A stretch of 64,000 nucleotides of DNA, taken from assembly GCF_024753135.1 (NCBI RefSeq), contig NZ_JANUGP010000008.1, forward strand, positions 228,068-292,067, read 5' to 3'. Under the pieces are notes generated by a model that saw nothing but the letters and a program-made list of their open reading frames with translations, was not told the DNA's origin and did not search any database. Made by a program: the position numbers and the translations under genes. The DNA comes from Streptomyces pyxinicus. GTDB taxonomy: Bacteria > Actinomycetota > Actinomycetes > Streptomycetales > Streptomycetaceae. This document shows positions 25,243 through 34,217 of this stretch, piece after piece. The number at the start of each line of letters is the position of its first letter. The first letter of the stretch is position 1.

Positions 25243-26055
25243 ATGATCAACGTGTCCGAGCAGCACGCCCCCAGGTCCCTCATCGTCACGTTCTACGGCG
25301 CGTACGGCCGCTTCATGTCCGGCCCGGTGCCCGTCGCCGAGCTGATCAGACTCCTGGCCGCGGTCGGCGTGGACGCGCCCTCCGTGCGGTCCTCGGTGTC
25401 CCGTCTCAAACGCCGCGGCCTGCTGCTGCCGGCCCGCACCGAGTCCGGCGCGGCGGGGTACGAACTGTCCGCCGAGGCGCGCCAGTTGATGGGGGACGGC
25501 GACCGCCGTATCTACGCGGCGGCGCCGCCCGGGGACGCGGGCTGGGTGCTCGCGGTGTTCTCGGTGCCCGAGTCGGAGCGGCAGAAGCGACACGTGCTGC
25601 GCTCCCGGCTGGCCCGCCTGGGCTTCGGCACGGCGGCGCCCGGCGTGTGGATCGCCCCGGCGCGGCTGCACGAGGAGACCGAGCACACGCTGCGCCGGCT
25701 GCGGCTCGACCCGTACGTGGACTTCTTCCGGGGTGAGCACCTGGGGTTCGCGCCGACGGCCGAGGCGGTGGCCCGCTGGTGGGACCTGTCCGCGATCGCC
25801 AAGGAGCACGAGGGCTTCCTGCACGCGCACGCCCCGGTCCTGCACCGCTGGGAGCACCGCCCGGACACCCCGCCCGAGGACGCCTACCGCGACTACCTCC
25901 TCGCCCTCGACTCCTGGCGCCACCTCCCCTACACCGACCCGGGCCTGCCCACCCACCTCCTGCCCCCCGACTGGCCCGGCGCCCACTCGTCCCGCGTCTT
26001 CCACGACCTGCACACCCGACTGCGGGACGCGGGGGCGGAGTTCGCGGACGGGTAG
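25243..26055 (+). CDS. PaaX-family transcriptional regulator
   Basis: A 270-residue regulator of the phenylacetyl-CoA repressor family. The N terminus SLIVTFYGAYGRFM, then SVRSSVSRLKRRGLL (winged helix, about residues 45-60), a central domain (WVLAVFSVPESERQKRH, VWIAP) and a C-terminal FHDLHTRLRDAGAEF match PaaX architecture. The family binds aryl-CoA effectors, so it should repress this locus until aryl-CoA forms. ATG 25243 lacks a clear Shine-Dalgarno; GTG 25252 is possible. It is co-transcribed with the ligase. Candidate operators lie at 23527 and 29634. Confidence 0.87.
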   Translation: MINVSEQHAPRSLIVTFYGAYGRFMSGPVPVAELIRLLAAVGVDAPSVRSSVSRLKRRGLLLPARTESGAAGYELSAEARQLMGDGDRRIYAAAPPGDAGWVLAVFSVPESERQKRHVLRSRLARLGFGTAAPGVWIAPARLHEETEHTLRRLRLDPYVDFFRGEHLGFAPTAEAVARWWDLSAIAKEHEGFLHAHAPVLHRWEHRPDTPPEDAYRDYLLALDSWRHLPYTDPGLPTHLLPPDWPGAHSSRVFHDLHTRLRDAGAEFADG

Positions 26056-26290
26056 CGACCGGCCGGCGCCGGGCGAGGGCCGCGCAAGCGCGGCGGGCCG
26101 GACCGGGGCCAGGCACCTGCGCTGTCCCCCGGCCCCGGCCTCGGCGAACCCCACCCACCGCCCCGCTTCACTCGGCAACACCGGACCGAGGAACAGAAGC
26201 AGAGGGGCGGGGAGATGACGCGGGCGCGGAGTTCGCGGGCGGCTAGCGATCGGCCGATGGCGGGCGAGAGCCACGCGAGCCCTCGCCCCT
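26026..26290. repeat. Degenerate 191-bp tandem duplication of the paaX-like 3' end
   Basis: The segment around the stop of the PaaX-like gene (GACGCGGGGGCGGAGTTCGC from 26026) recurs from 26217 as GACGCGGGCGCGGAGTTCGC. Similarity runs through the stop codon and about 40 bp beyond, and the following CGGCCTCGGCG words also repeat. The second copy still codes DAGAEFAGG-stop but has no gene body. The rest of 26056-26416 holds no gene. Confidence 0.6.
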
Positions 26291-26416
26291 ATCGGGACCG
26301 GGCCGCCCCCGCTGCCCCCGTCCCGGCCTCGGCGGACGCCGTCGGCCAGCCCTCCCCACACGGCGGTGCGGGACCGACGGGACGGGGGACGGGCGGGTGA
26401 GACGTGTTCCCGGTGC

Positions 26417-28720
26417 TCAGCCGTCCAGGGTGAGCCGGGGTTTCGGGGCGTCCGTGCGGCCCGTCGGGGGGCGGCGGCTGCCGGGGCGGTAGGGGGTGGG
26501 CCAGGGGGCGCCGGGGCCCTCGTAGGCCTGGTCGGCCGCCGCGTGCAGGGTCCAGTGGGGGTCGTAGAGGTGCGGGCGGCCCAGGGCGCACAGGTCCGCT
26601 CGGCCCGCCAGGATCAGGGAGTTGACGTCGTCCCAGGAGGAGATCGCGCCGACCGCGACGACCGGGACCCGGACCTCGCGCCGGACGCGTTCGGCGAACG
26701 GTGTCTGGTAGGAGCGCCCGAACTCCGGCCGTTCGTCGGCCACCACCTGCCCGGTGGACACGTCGATCGCGTCGGCGCCGTGCCGGGCGAAGGCGCGGGC
26801 GATCTCGACGGCCTCCTCGGGCGTGGTGCCGCCCTCGGCCCAGTCGGTGGCGGAGATCCGCACGGTCATGGGCCGTTCGGCCGGCCACACCGAGCGGACG
26901 GCGTCGAAGACCTCCAGCGGGAACCGCAGCCGCTTCTCCAGTGAGCCGCCGTACGCGTCGGTGCGGTGGTTGGTGAGCGGGGAGAGGAACCCGGAGAGCA
27001 GATAGCCGTGCGCGCAGTGCAGTTCGAGCAGGTCGAAACCGACCCGCGCGGCCCGCCAGGCGGCTGCCGTGAACTGTTCGCGGATATCGGTCAGTTGAGC
27101 GCGGGTGAGCTGGCGCGGGGTCTGGCTGCCCGGCTTGTACGGCAGTGGAGAGGCGGCGGCGACCGGCCAGTTGCCCTCGGGCAGCGGCTCGTCCATGCCT
27201 TCCCACATCAGCCGGGTGGAGCCCTTGCGGCCCGAGTGCCCGAGCTGGACGCCGATCGCGGTGCCGGGGGCGCGGGTGTGCACGAAGTCGGTGACGCGCC
27301 GCCACGCCTCCGCCTGCCGGCCGGTGTAGAGGCCGGCGCAGCCGGGGGTGATGCGGCCCTCCGCGCTCACGCACACCATCTCGGTCATGACGAGCCCGGC
27401 CCCGCCGAGCGCGCGGGCGCCGAGGTGGACCAGGTGGAAGTCGCCGGGGACGCCCTCGGCGGCGGAGTACATGTCCATCGGGGACACCACCACCCGGTTG
27501 CGCAGGGTCAGTCCGCGCAGCCGGAACGGCGTGAACATCGGCGGGGTGCCGGGCGGGCAGCCGGCCTCGCGCTCCACGGCCTCGGTGAAGCGGGCGTCGC
27601 GCAGCCGGAGGTTGCCGTGCGTGACCCGGCGGCTGCGGGTGAGCAGGTTGAAGGCGAACCGGCGCGGCGGCAGGTCGAGTTGGTGCCGCAGCTCCTCGAA
27701 CCACTCCAGGCTGGCCCGCGCGGCCCGCTGGGTGGAGGCGACGACGGGCTTGCGTTCCGCCTCGTAGGCCGCGAGGGCGCCCGGCACGTCGGGCTGCTCC
27801 GCCAGGCAGGCCGCGAGGGCGAGGGCGTCCTCCACGGCCAGCTTGGTGCCGGAGCCGATGGAGAAGTGGGCGGTGTGGGCCGCGTCGCCGAGGAGGACGG
27901 TGTTGCCGTGCGACCAGCGTTCGTTGACGACCGTCCGGAAGGTGGTCCAGGCGGAGTTGTTGGAGCGCAGCGGACGGCCGCGCAGCGCCTCAGTGAAGAT
28001 CTTGGCGCAGCGGGCCACCGACTCCGTCTCGTCCAGCTCCTCGAACCCGGCCGCCCGCCAGACCTCCTCGCGCATCTCGACGATCACGGTGGAGGCGTCG
28101 GCCGCGTACGGGTAGGCGTGCAGCTGCAGCACGCCGTGCTCGGTCTCGGCGATCTCGAACCGGAAGGCGTCGAGGGCGAAGTCGGCGGCCAGCCAGATGT
28201 AGCGGCAGCGGTGCGCGGTGATCCGGGGGCGGAAGACGTCGGCGTAGCGGGCGCGGGTGGCGCTGTGCACGCCGTCGGCCGCGACGACGAGGTCGTACTC
28301 CGCCGCCAGGGTGTCCGGGTCCGGCGCCTCGGTGCGGAACCTGATGCGCACGCCGAGGGCGTGGCAGCGCTCGTGCAGGATCTCCAGGAGGCGCCGGCGG
28401 CCGAGGGCGGCGAAGCCGTGTCCCCCGGAGGTCTGGTGGAAGGCGCGGTGGACGATGTCGATGTCGTCCCAGCGGACGAAGTCCCGGCACAGCGCCTCGT
28501 AGACGACCGGGTCGGCGTGTTCGATGCCGCCCAGGGTCTCGTCGGAGAGGACGACGCCGAAGCCGAAGGTCTCGTCGGGGGCGTTGCGTTCCCAGACGGT
28601 GATCTCGCGGGCCGGGTCGAGGCGTTTGAGCAGTGCGGCGGCGTAGAGGCCGCCCGGGCCGCCGCCGACGACCGCCACCCGGAGGTCCGCCCCCGGGCCG
28701 GCCGCCGCTCGCGCCGTCAT
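26417..28720 (-). CDS. Bifunctional flavin monooxygenase / old-yellow-enzyme fusion (2-aminobenzoyl-CoA monooxygenase/reductase-like)
   Basis: 767 residues in two enzymes. Residues 1 to about 385 form a class A FAD monooxygenase: GGGPGG (19-24), VVAADGVHS and LLGDAAH (277-282). From MFTPFRLRGL (about 395) to the end lies an NADH:flavin oxidoreductase of the OYE/2,4-dienoyl-CoA reductase type, with LELHCAHGYLLSGFLSP and NHRTDAYGGSLEKR. This fusion is the hallmark of 2-aminobenzoyl-CoA monooxygenase/reductase, which hydroxylates C5 and reduces the ring; databases also call it salicylyl-CoA 5-hydroxylase/oxidoreductase. The ATG overlaps the hydratase stop (TGATG). Confidence 0.88.
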   Translation of the reverse strand: MTARAAAGPGADLRVAVVGGGPGGLYAAALLKRLDPAREITVWERNAPDETFGFGVVLSDETLGGIEHADPVVYEALCRDFVRWDDIDIVHRAFHQTSGGHGFAALGRRRLLEILHERCHALGVRIRFRTEAPDPDTLAAEYDLVVAADGVHSATRARYADVFRPRITAHRCRYIWLAADFALDAFRFEIAETEHGVLQLHAYPYAADASTVIVEMREEVWRAAGFEELDETESVARCAKIFTEALRGRPLRSNNSAWTTFRTVVNERWSHGNTVLLGDAAHTAHFSIGSGTKLAVEDALALAACLAEQPDVPGALAAYEAERKPVVASTQRAARASLEWFEELRHQLDLPPRRFAFNLLTRSRRVTHGNLRLRDARFTEAVEREAGCPPGTPPMFTPFRLRGLTLRNRVVVSPMDMYSAAEGVPGDFHLVHLGARALGGAGLVMTEMVCVSAEGRITPGCAGLYTGRQAEAWRRVTDFVHTRAPGTAIGVQLGHSGRKGSTRLMWEGMDEPLPEGNWPVAAASPLPYKPGSQTPRQLTRAQLTDIREQFTAAAWRAARVGFDLLELHCAHGYLLSGFLSPLTNHRTDAYGGSLEKRLRFPLEVFDAVRSVWPAERPMTVRISATDWAEGGTTPEEAVEIARAFARHGADAIDVSTGQVVADERPEFGRSYQTPFAERVRREVRVPVVAVGAISSWDDVNSLILAGRADLCALGRPHLYDPHWTLHAAADQAYEGPGAPWPTPYRPGSRRPPTGRTDAPKPRLTLDG

Positions 28721-29547
28721 CAGCGGCCCCGCCACTTCGGGGGGCGCTTCTCGGTGAAGGCCGCGTGGAACTCGGCGTAGTCCGCGCCGTTCATCAGCAG
28801 CGCCTGCGTCGAGGCGTCGAGTTCGATGGCGGCGGCCAGCGGCATGTCCAGCTCGGCGTTGAGCAGCGCCTTGGTCTGGGCGTACGCGAGGGCGGGACCG
28901 TCGGCCAGGCGGCGGGCCAGCGCCTGGGCGGCCTCGTCGGCGTGGCCCTCCTCGGTCAGCTCGCTGAGCAGGCCGATCCGCTCGGCCTCGGGGGCGCGTA
29001 CCGGTTCGCCGAGCATGAGCAGGCGGGTGGCGTGGCCGAGACCGACGACCCGGGGCAGCAGATAGGCCGCGCCCATGTCGCCGCCGGACAGGCCGACGCG
29101 GGTGAAGAGGAAGGCGAAGCGCGCCGAGGGGTCGGCCACCCGGAAGTCGGCGGCGAGGGCGAGGACGGCGCCCGCGCCGGCCGCCACCCCGTGCACGGCG
29201 GCGACCACCGGGAAGGGGCACTCGCGGACCGCCCGGACCACCTGGCCGGTCATCCGGTTGAAGTCGAGCAGCTCGGCGGTGTCCAGGGACAGGGTGGCGC
29301 CGATGATCTCCTCGACGTCGCCGCCGGAGCAGAAGCCGCGGCCCTCGCCGGCCAGCACGAGGGCGCGTACCGCGCGCTCCCGGGAGAGTTCGGCGAGCAG
29401 GTCGCGCAGGTCGGCGTAGGCGCCGAAGGTGAGCGCGTTGAGCTTGTCGGGGCGGGCGAGGGTGACGGTGGCGACCCCGTCGGCGAGCTGGACGCGCAGG
29501 TGCTCCCAGTCGGAGGTGCGGGCGGCCGAGCCGGTGAAGGGACTCAT
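28720..29547 (-). CDS. Enoyl-CoA hydratase/isomerase
   Basis: A 275-residue crotonase-fold protein. Oxyanion-hole segments are FCSGGDVEE (after LVLAGEGRG) and AAGAGAVLALAADFRVA; Glu/Asp at the usual acid-base positions are partly altered (SGGDMGAAYLLP). It should hydrate or isomerise an unsaturated ring-derived acyl-CoA after the monooxygenase/reductase step. ATG 29547 has AGGAGG 9 nt upstream. It is the first gene of a leftward two-gene unit with the fused monooxygenase and has operator B about 90 bp upstream. Confidence 0.88.
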   Translation of the reverse strand: MSPFTGSAARTSDWEHLRVQLADGVATVTLARPDKLNALTFGAYADLRDLLAELSRERAVRALVLAGEGRGFCSGGDVEEIIGATLSLDTAELLDFNRMTGQVVRAVRECPFPVVAAVHGVAAGAGAVLALAADFRVADPSARFAFLFTRVGLSGGDMGAAYLLPRVVGLGHATRLLMLGEPVRAPEAERIGLLSELTEEGHADEAAQALARRLADGPALAYAQTKALLNAELDMPLAAAIELDASTQALLMNGADYAEFHAAFTEKRPPKWRGR

Positions 29548-29632
29548 GACGTGCGGCCTCCTAGGGCGGCGGTGCGTCACGTGGCAGCGGTGGTTGCCTC
29601 ACGGTGCTACTCCACGAAGCTATCACCTGTTT

Positions 29633-29646
29633 GTGACTGTCGTCAC
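29633..29646. promoter_or_regulatory. Candidate PaaX-type operator B
   Basis: GTGAC-TGTC-GTCAC, a perfect 5+5 palindrome, about 87 bp upstream of the hydratase start and sharing 12 of 13 bases with operator A. Confidence 0.5.
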
Positions 29647-29720
29647 GGGTACGCGACAGCGCGGCTGTCGGCGGGAGGCCGCCGCGGGTCCGTGGTGGCG
29701 GCCCCGTACCATTCCTACCG

Positions 29721-30197
29721 TTGAAAGCGGGACATCCTGCTCACCGAAACGGACTCGCCTTGTACGAACGCCCCGCCGGACCGGCCTCCTGGCGCGTCGC
29801 GCTGCCGCACACCGCCGCCGCGGTGCCGACGGCGCGGGCCCTGGTGCGCTCGGCGCTCACCGAGGTGGCGCACCCGGCCTGCCCCGACACCGCGGAGCTG
29901 CTCACGGCGGAGCTGGTGGCCAACGCGGTGGAGCACACCGCGGGGCGCGGCCCGATCGAGCTGGTGGTGGAGCTGCGGCCGGGCGGCTGCCAGGTCGAGG
30001 TGCACGACCCGGACCCGGCGCCGCCCGGCCATCTGACCCGGCCGGTGGTCGAGGAGCCCGACCCCTGGCAGGAGGGCGGGCGCGGGCTGCTGCTGATCCG
30101 CGCCCTCAGCTCGTCCTGCGGTCACCGCCCCACCCCGTCGGGCAAGGCGGTGTGGTTCACACTGCCTGCGGTTCCCGCTCAGCGGCGTCCGGCGTGA
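29721..30197 (+). CDS. RsbW-like ATP-binding (HATPase_c) protein
   Basis: A 158-residue single GHKL ATPase domain of the anti-sigma/serine-kinase type abundant in Streptomyces. N box ELVANAVEHT (64-73), G1-like VEVHDPDP and G2 GGRGLLLI (about 119) are visible. The Bergerat fold is complete, with no transmembrane part. It would bind and may phosphorylate an anti-anti-sigma factor, but no sigma partner is adjacent. The start is uncertain (TTG at 29721, no Shine-Dalgarno). The 3' end overlaps the convergent permease by 41 bp. Confidence 0.8.
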   Translation: MKAGHPAHRNGLALYERPAGPASWRVALPHTAAAVPTARALVRSALTEVAHPACPDTAELLTAELVANAVEHTAGRGPIELVVELRPGGCQVEVHDPDPAPPGHLTRPVVEEPDPWQEGGRGLLLIRALSSSCGHRPTPSGKAVWFTLPAVPAQRRPA

Positions 30198-31602
30198 CCG
30201 CGGCGGCCGGCCGGGCCAGCGTGGAGTGCCGGCGGCCGTAGGCGACGTAGACCAGCAGGCCCACCGCGAGGAACGCGGCGAACTGGAGCCAGGTCGTCCA
30301 GCCCGTCTCGTACATCAGGTACAGACAGAAGGCGACGCCGAGCAGCGGGCCCACCGGGTAGAGCGGCACCCGGAAGCTGCGGGTGAGGCCCGGCTCGCGG
30401 CGGCGCAGCGCGATCACCGCGATGTTGACGACGGCCATGATGGCGAGGGTGCCGATGGTGCACAGGTTCATCACCGCGTCGAGGGAGGCGAAGGCCGCCG
30501 GCAGCGCGAAGACGACGGCGACGATCAGGGTGCCGGCGACCGGCGTGGAGGTGCGCGGGGAGACCTTCTCGAAGACGCGCGGGATCAGGCCGTCCCGGGA
30601 CATCGACATCAGGATGCGGGTCTGGCCGTACATCACGGCGAGGACCACGGAGGCGATGGCGACGACCGCGCCGAAGGCGATGACTCCGCCGCCGATGGAG
30701 GAGCCGGTGACCTGGTTGACGACGTAGGAGAGGGCCGCGGGGCGGCCGGCGACCTGGTCGCCGCCGATGGCGCCGATCGCGGCGACGGCGACCGCGCAGT
30801 ACAGCAGGGTCACGATGCCCATGCAGACCATGATCGCGATCGGGATGTCCCGGCGCGGGTTCTTGGCCTCCTCGCCGGCGGTGGTGATCGCGTCGAAGCC
30901 GATGTAGGAGAAGAACGCGGCGGTGGTGCCGGCGCCGATGCCGCCGAGGCCGGCCGGCGAGAACGGCGTGAGGTTGCCGTCCTTGAAGGCGCTGTAGCCG
31001 ATGGCGCAGAAGGCCAGCAGGATGACGAGCTTCACGGCGGCCATCGCGGCCGTCGCCCGGGCGCTCTCGCGCACCCCGCGCACCAGCAGCACCGAGGCCA
31101 GGGCGATGACGATCACGGCCGGCAGGTTCACGATGCCGCCGTCGCCGGGACCGGCCGACAGGACGGCCGGGAGCTGGAGGCCGGTGAGGCTGTGCAGCAG
31201 TTCGTTGACGTACTGGCTCCAGCCGACCGCCACGGCCGAGATGGAGATGCCGTACTCCAGCAGCAGGCACCAGCCGACCAGGAAGGCGGTGGACTCGCTG
31301 AGCCCGGCGTACGCGAAGGAGTACGAGGAGCCGGAGACCGGGATCGCGCCGCCCAGCTCCGCGAAGGAGAAGGCGGTGAAGACGCAGGTGATCGCGGCGA
31401 GCACGAAGGAGACGACGACGGCCGGGCCGGCCTGGGCGACGGAGTCGGAGAGGCCGACGAAGATGCCGGTGCCGACGATGGCGCCGACGCCGAAGCAGAT
31501 GAGCTGGAAGAGGCCCATCGTGCGCTGGAGGCCGTGGCCCTCGCGGTCGGCTCCGGATTCGGCGACGAGCAGGTGCGGGGACTTGATGCGGGGAGCGGGC
31601 AT
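30157..31602 (-). CDS. APC-family amino acid permease
   Basis: A 481-residue permease with 12-13 TM helices of the cationic amino acid transporter type. The helix 1 unwinding motif GVGAIVGTGIFV and helix 6 (FFSYIGFDAITTAGEEAKNP) are typical. It lies downstream of ornithine carbamoyltransferase and arginine deiminase on the same strand, 113 nt from the former. Arginine uptake or arginine/ornithine exchange is therefore the likely job, by inference. ATG 31602. Confidence 0.87.
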   Translation of the reverse strand: MPAPRIKSPHLLVAESGADREGHGLQRTMGLFQLICFGVGAIVGTGIFVGLSDSVAQAGPAVVVSFVLAAITCVFTAFSFAELGGAIPVSGSSYSFAYAGLSESTAFLVGWCLLLEYGISISAVAVGWSQYVNELLHSLTGLQLPAVLSAGPGDGGIVNLPAVIVIALASVLLVRGVRESARATAAMAAVKLVILLAFCAIGYSAFKDGNLTPFSPAGLGGIGAGTTAAFFSYIGFDAITTAGEEAKNPRRDIPIAIMVCMGIVTLLYCAVAVAAIGAIGGDQVAGRPAALSYVVNQVTGSSIGGGVIAFGAVVAIASVVLAVMYGQTRILMSMSRDGLIPRVFEKVSPRTSTPVAGTLIVAVVFALPAAFASLDAVMNLCTIGTLAIMAVVNIAVIALRRREPGLTRSFRVPLYPVGPLLGVAFCLYLMYETGWTTWLQFAAFLAVGLLVYVAYGRRHSTLARPAAAVTPDAAEREPQAV

Positions 31603-31715
31603 ACGGGTGGTGCTCGTTTCTGGTGGTGCGGGCGCCCCGGGTGGGGGCGCGGCGACGGCGGCGGAGTGGGTGGCTCCGGGCCGCCGGTCAGGATAAGGCC
31701 TGGTCGGGCGGGTGG

Positions 31716-32732
31716 CTACGGCCGTCGGGCGAGTGTGGCGACCAGCACGGCCTTGATGGTGTGCAGCCGGTTCTCGGCCTCGTCGAAGACGACGGAGTGC
31801 GCGGACTCGAACACCTCGTCACTGACCTCCAGGAAGGTCAGGCCGTAGGTCTCGTGGATGTCGCGGCCGACCTGGGTGTCCAGGTCGTGGAAGGCCGGCA
31901 GGCAGTGCAGGAACCGCACGTCCGGGTTGCCGGTGGCGCGCAGCACCTCCATGGTGACGGCGTAGGGCGCGAGGGCCGTGATCCGCTCGGCCCAGACCTC
32001 CTTGGGTTCGCCCATGGAGACCCAGACGTCGGTGGCGACGAAGTCGGCGCCCCGGACGCCCTCGTCGATGTCCTCGGTGAGCGTGACGGCGGCGCCGCTG
32101 CCCTCGGCGAGCTTGCGGGCGCGGGCCACGATCTCCTCGTCCGGCCAGTACCGGCGGGGGGCGACGATCCGGACGTCCATGCCGAGCAGCGCGCCGGTGA
32201 CGAGGTAGGAGTTGCCCATGTTGAAGCGGGCGTCGCCGAGGTAGGCGAAGGCCGTCCGGTTCAGCGGCTTGGTGCTGTGCTCGGTCATGGTGAGCACGTC
32301 GGCGAGCATCTGGGTGGGGTGCCAGTCGTCGGTGAGGCCGTTGTAGACGGGCACGCCCGCGTACGCCGCCAGTTCCTCGACCTTGGCCTGGCTGTCGCCC
32401 CGGTACTGGATGCCGTCGAACATCCGGCCGAGTACCCGGGCGGTGTCCTTGACGGACTCCTTGTGCCCGATCTGGGAGCCGGCCGGGTCCAGGTAGGTGG
32501 TGTGGGCGCCCTGGTCGGCGGCGGCGACCTCGAACGCGCAGCGGGTGCGCGTCGAGGTCTTCTCGAAGACCAGCGCGATGGTGCGGCCCTGGAGGTACCG
32601 GGTCTCGGCGCCCGCCTTCTTGGCGGCCTTCAGCTCGGCGGCCAGCTCGACCAGCCCGCGGAACTCCTCCTCGGTGAAGTCCAGCTCCTTGAGGAAGTGG
32701 CGGCCGGCGAGGGCGGTCGGGACTGTCGCCAT
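31716..32732 (-). CDS. arcB: Ornithine carbamoyltransferase (catabolic-type context)
   Basis: A 338-residue OTCase. The carbamoyl-phosphate loop STRTR (60-64), HPTQ (about 137) and the ornithine/catalytic HCLPAFHD (about 275) are intact, as is the SMG loop (VSMGE). It interconverts ornithine plus carbamoyl phosphate and citrulline. Next to arginine deiminase it would serve citrulline phosphorolysis, though an anabolic ArgF role cannot be excluded because argF can also lie outside arg operons. An ARG-box-like sequence sits 57-71 bp upstream, so arginine regulation is likely. Confidence 0.93.
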   Translation of the reverse strand: MATVPTALAGRHFLKELDFTEEEFRGLVELAAELKAAKKAGAETRYLQGRTIALVFEKTSTRTRCAFEVAAADQGAHTTYLDPAGSQIGHKESVKDTARVLGRMFDGIQYRGDSQAKVEELAAYAGVPVYNGLTDDWHPTQMLADVLTMTEHSTKPLNRTAFAYLGDARFNMGNSYLVTGALLGMDVRIVAPRRYWPDEEIVARARKLAEGSGAAVTLTEDIDEGVRGADFVATDVWVSMGEPKEVWAERITALAPYAVTMEVLRATGNPDVRFLHCLPAFHDLDTQVGRDIHETYGLTFLEVSDEVFESAHSVVFDEAENRLHTIKAVLVATLARRP

Positions 32733-32788
32733 TTGGGGGGCGCTCCAGGGGTACGAGTACGGGACTGCTGGAAGTCTATACGACTGCC

Positions 32789-32803
32789 CACATTTATATG
32801 CAC
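32789..32803. promoter_or_regulatory. ARG-box-like site (ArgR) upstream of arcB
   Basis: Read leftward the sequence is GTGCATATAAATGTG, close to the ArgR consensus (TGCATWWWYATGCA). It is an AT-rich island in GC-rich DNA, between arcA and arcB. Confidence 0.55.
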
Positions 32804-32822
32804 CCCCATCCGACTCGCACTC

Positions 32823-34046
32823 CTACACGGCGTCCCGCTGCACCGGGCAGCTCATGCACCGGGGGCCGCCCCGGCCCCGCCCCAGCTCGCTGCCCGGGAT
32901 CTCGATCACCTCGATGCCCTGCTTGCGCAGATGCGTGTTGGTGGTCGAGTTCCGTTCGTAGGCGATCACGACACCGGGCTCGACGGCGAGGACGTTGCAG
33001 CCGTCGTCCCACTGCTCGCGCTGGGCGGCGTGCACGTCCTGGGTGGCGGTCAGCACCCGGATCTCGCCGAGGCCGAGGGCGGCGGCGATCGCGCGGTGCA
33101 TGTGCTCCGGCGGATGGTCGGTGACCTTCAGCTCCTTCTCGCCGGCGCCCGGTTCGATGGTGTACGAGCGCAGCATGCCGAGCCCGGCGTACTGGGTGAA
33201 GGTGTCACCGTCGACCATCGTCATCACGGTGTCGAGGTGCATCAGCGCCCGTCGCTTGGGCAGGTCGAGGGCGACGATCGTGCGGGCCGAGCCCGCCGCG
33301 AACAGCCCCTGGGCCAGCATCTCCACCGCCTGCGGGGTGGTGCGCTCGCTCATGCCGATGAGCACGGCGCCGTTGCCGATCACCAGGACGTCGCCGCCCT
33401 CGATGGTGGAGGGGTAGTCGGCCTGGCCCCGGGACCAGACATGGAACGCCTCGTCCCGGAAGAGCGGGTGGTGCCGGTAGATCGCCTCGAAGTGCACGGT
33501 CTCGCGCTGCCGGGCCGGCCAGCGCATGGCGTTGATGGAGACGCCGTCGTAGATCCACGCCGAGGTGTCGCGGGTGAAGAGGTGGTTGGGCAGTGGGCGG
33601 AGCAGGAAGTCGTCCAGCTCCATGACATGGAAGCGGACGGAGGTCGGCTCGGCGTGCGCGGCGAGGAACTCCCGCTTGGTCATGCCGCCGACCAGGGCCT
33701 CGGCCAGTTCGGCCGGGGTCATCAGGTCGAAGGCGGCGCGCAGGTGGTCGGTGGCGAGGGGGCCGTACTCCTTCTCGTCGAAGACCCGGTCCAGGACGAG
33801 GGCCCGCGCCTGCGGGATCGCCAGGGTCTCGGTGAGCAGGTCGCCGAAGAGGTGGACGGCGACCCCGCGGTCGCGCAGCACGTCGGCGAACCCGTCGTGC
33901 TCGGCGCGCGCCCGGCGCACCCACAGCACGTCGTCGAAGAGGAGGGCGTCCTTGTTGCCGGGCGTGAGTCTTTTGAGTTCGAGATCCGGCCGGTGGAGTA
34001 TGACGCGGCGCAGCCGCCCGGCCTCGGAGTCGACGTGGAATCCCAT
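32823..34046 (-). CDS. arcA: Arginine deiminase
   Basis: 407 residues, standard length. Hydrolyses arginine to citrulline and ammonia. Visible: the FTRDTSAWI substrate loop, [20 protein letters not shown], the His/Asp region [12 protein letters not shown] and the nucleophile Cys400 in the C-terminal CMSCP. The GRGRGGPRC stretch before it is the usual loop. ATG 34046. Together with arcB and the permease it forms an ADI set; no carbamate kinase (arcC) is in the window. Confidence 0.95.
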   Translation of the reverse strand: MGFHVDSEAGRLRRVILHRPDLELKRLTPGNKDALLFDDVLWVRRARAEHDGFADVLRDRGVAVHLFGDLLTETLAIPQARALVLDRVFDEKEYGPLATDHLRAAFDLMTPAELAEALVGGMTKREFLAAHAEPTSVRFHVMELDDFLLRPLPNHLFTRDTSAWIYDGVSINAMRWPARQRETVHFEAIYRHHPLFRDEAFHVWSRGQADYPSTIEGGDVLVIGNGAVLIGMSERTTPQAVEMLAQGLFAAGSARTIVALDLPKRRALMHLDTVMTMVDGDTFTQYAGLGMLRSYTIEPGAGEKELKVTDHPPEHMHRAIAAALGLGEIRVLTATQDVHAAQREQWDDGCNVLAVEPGVVIAYERNSTTNTHLRKQGIEVIEIPGSELGRGRGGPRCMSCPVQRDAV

Positions 34047-34159
34047 GCCTCCATCCTGACCATCGCGCCCCGGGTTATCCCGCCGCTCGCCGGTTTCCGC
34101 GCCCTCTTGTTACGCCCCCGTGTTTCACCCCTATGTTTCGCCCCCCTGTTCTCGTCCTC

Positions 34160-34189
34160 TTGACGACAAGTGGCGGTTCCGCTTATCGT
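34160..34189 (+). promoter_or_regulatory. Candidate sigma-70-type promoter of the SPFH gene
   Basis: TTGACG (34160-34165) and TATCGT (34184-34189) separated by 18 bp, 28 bp before the SPFH start. The element also forms an 8-of-9 inverted repeat, GACGACAAG with CTTATCGTC. Confidence 0.4.
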
Positions 34190-34217
34190 CTCGATGACGA
34201 AAAACGGAGGGGTTCCC

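Noticed and set aside
23536..26361. 941-codon frame opposite the ligase and PaaX-like genes
   Set aside because: Same artefact; spans two well-supported genes and a promoter.
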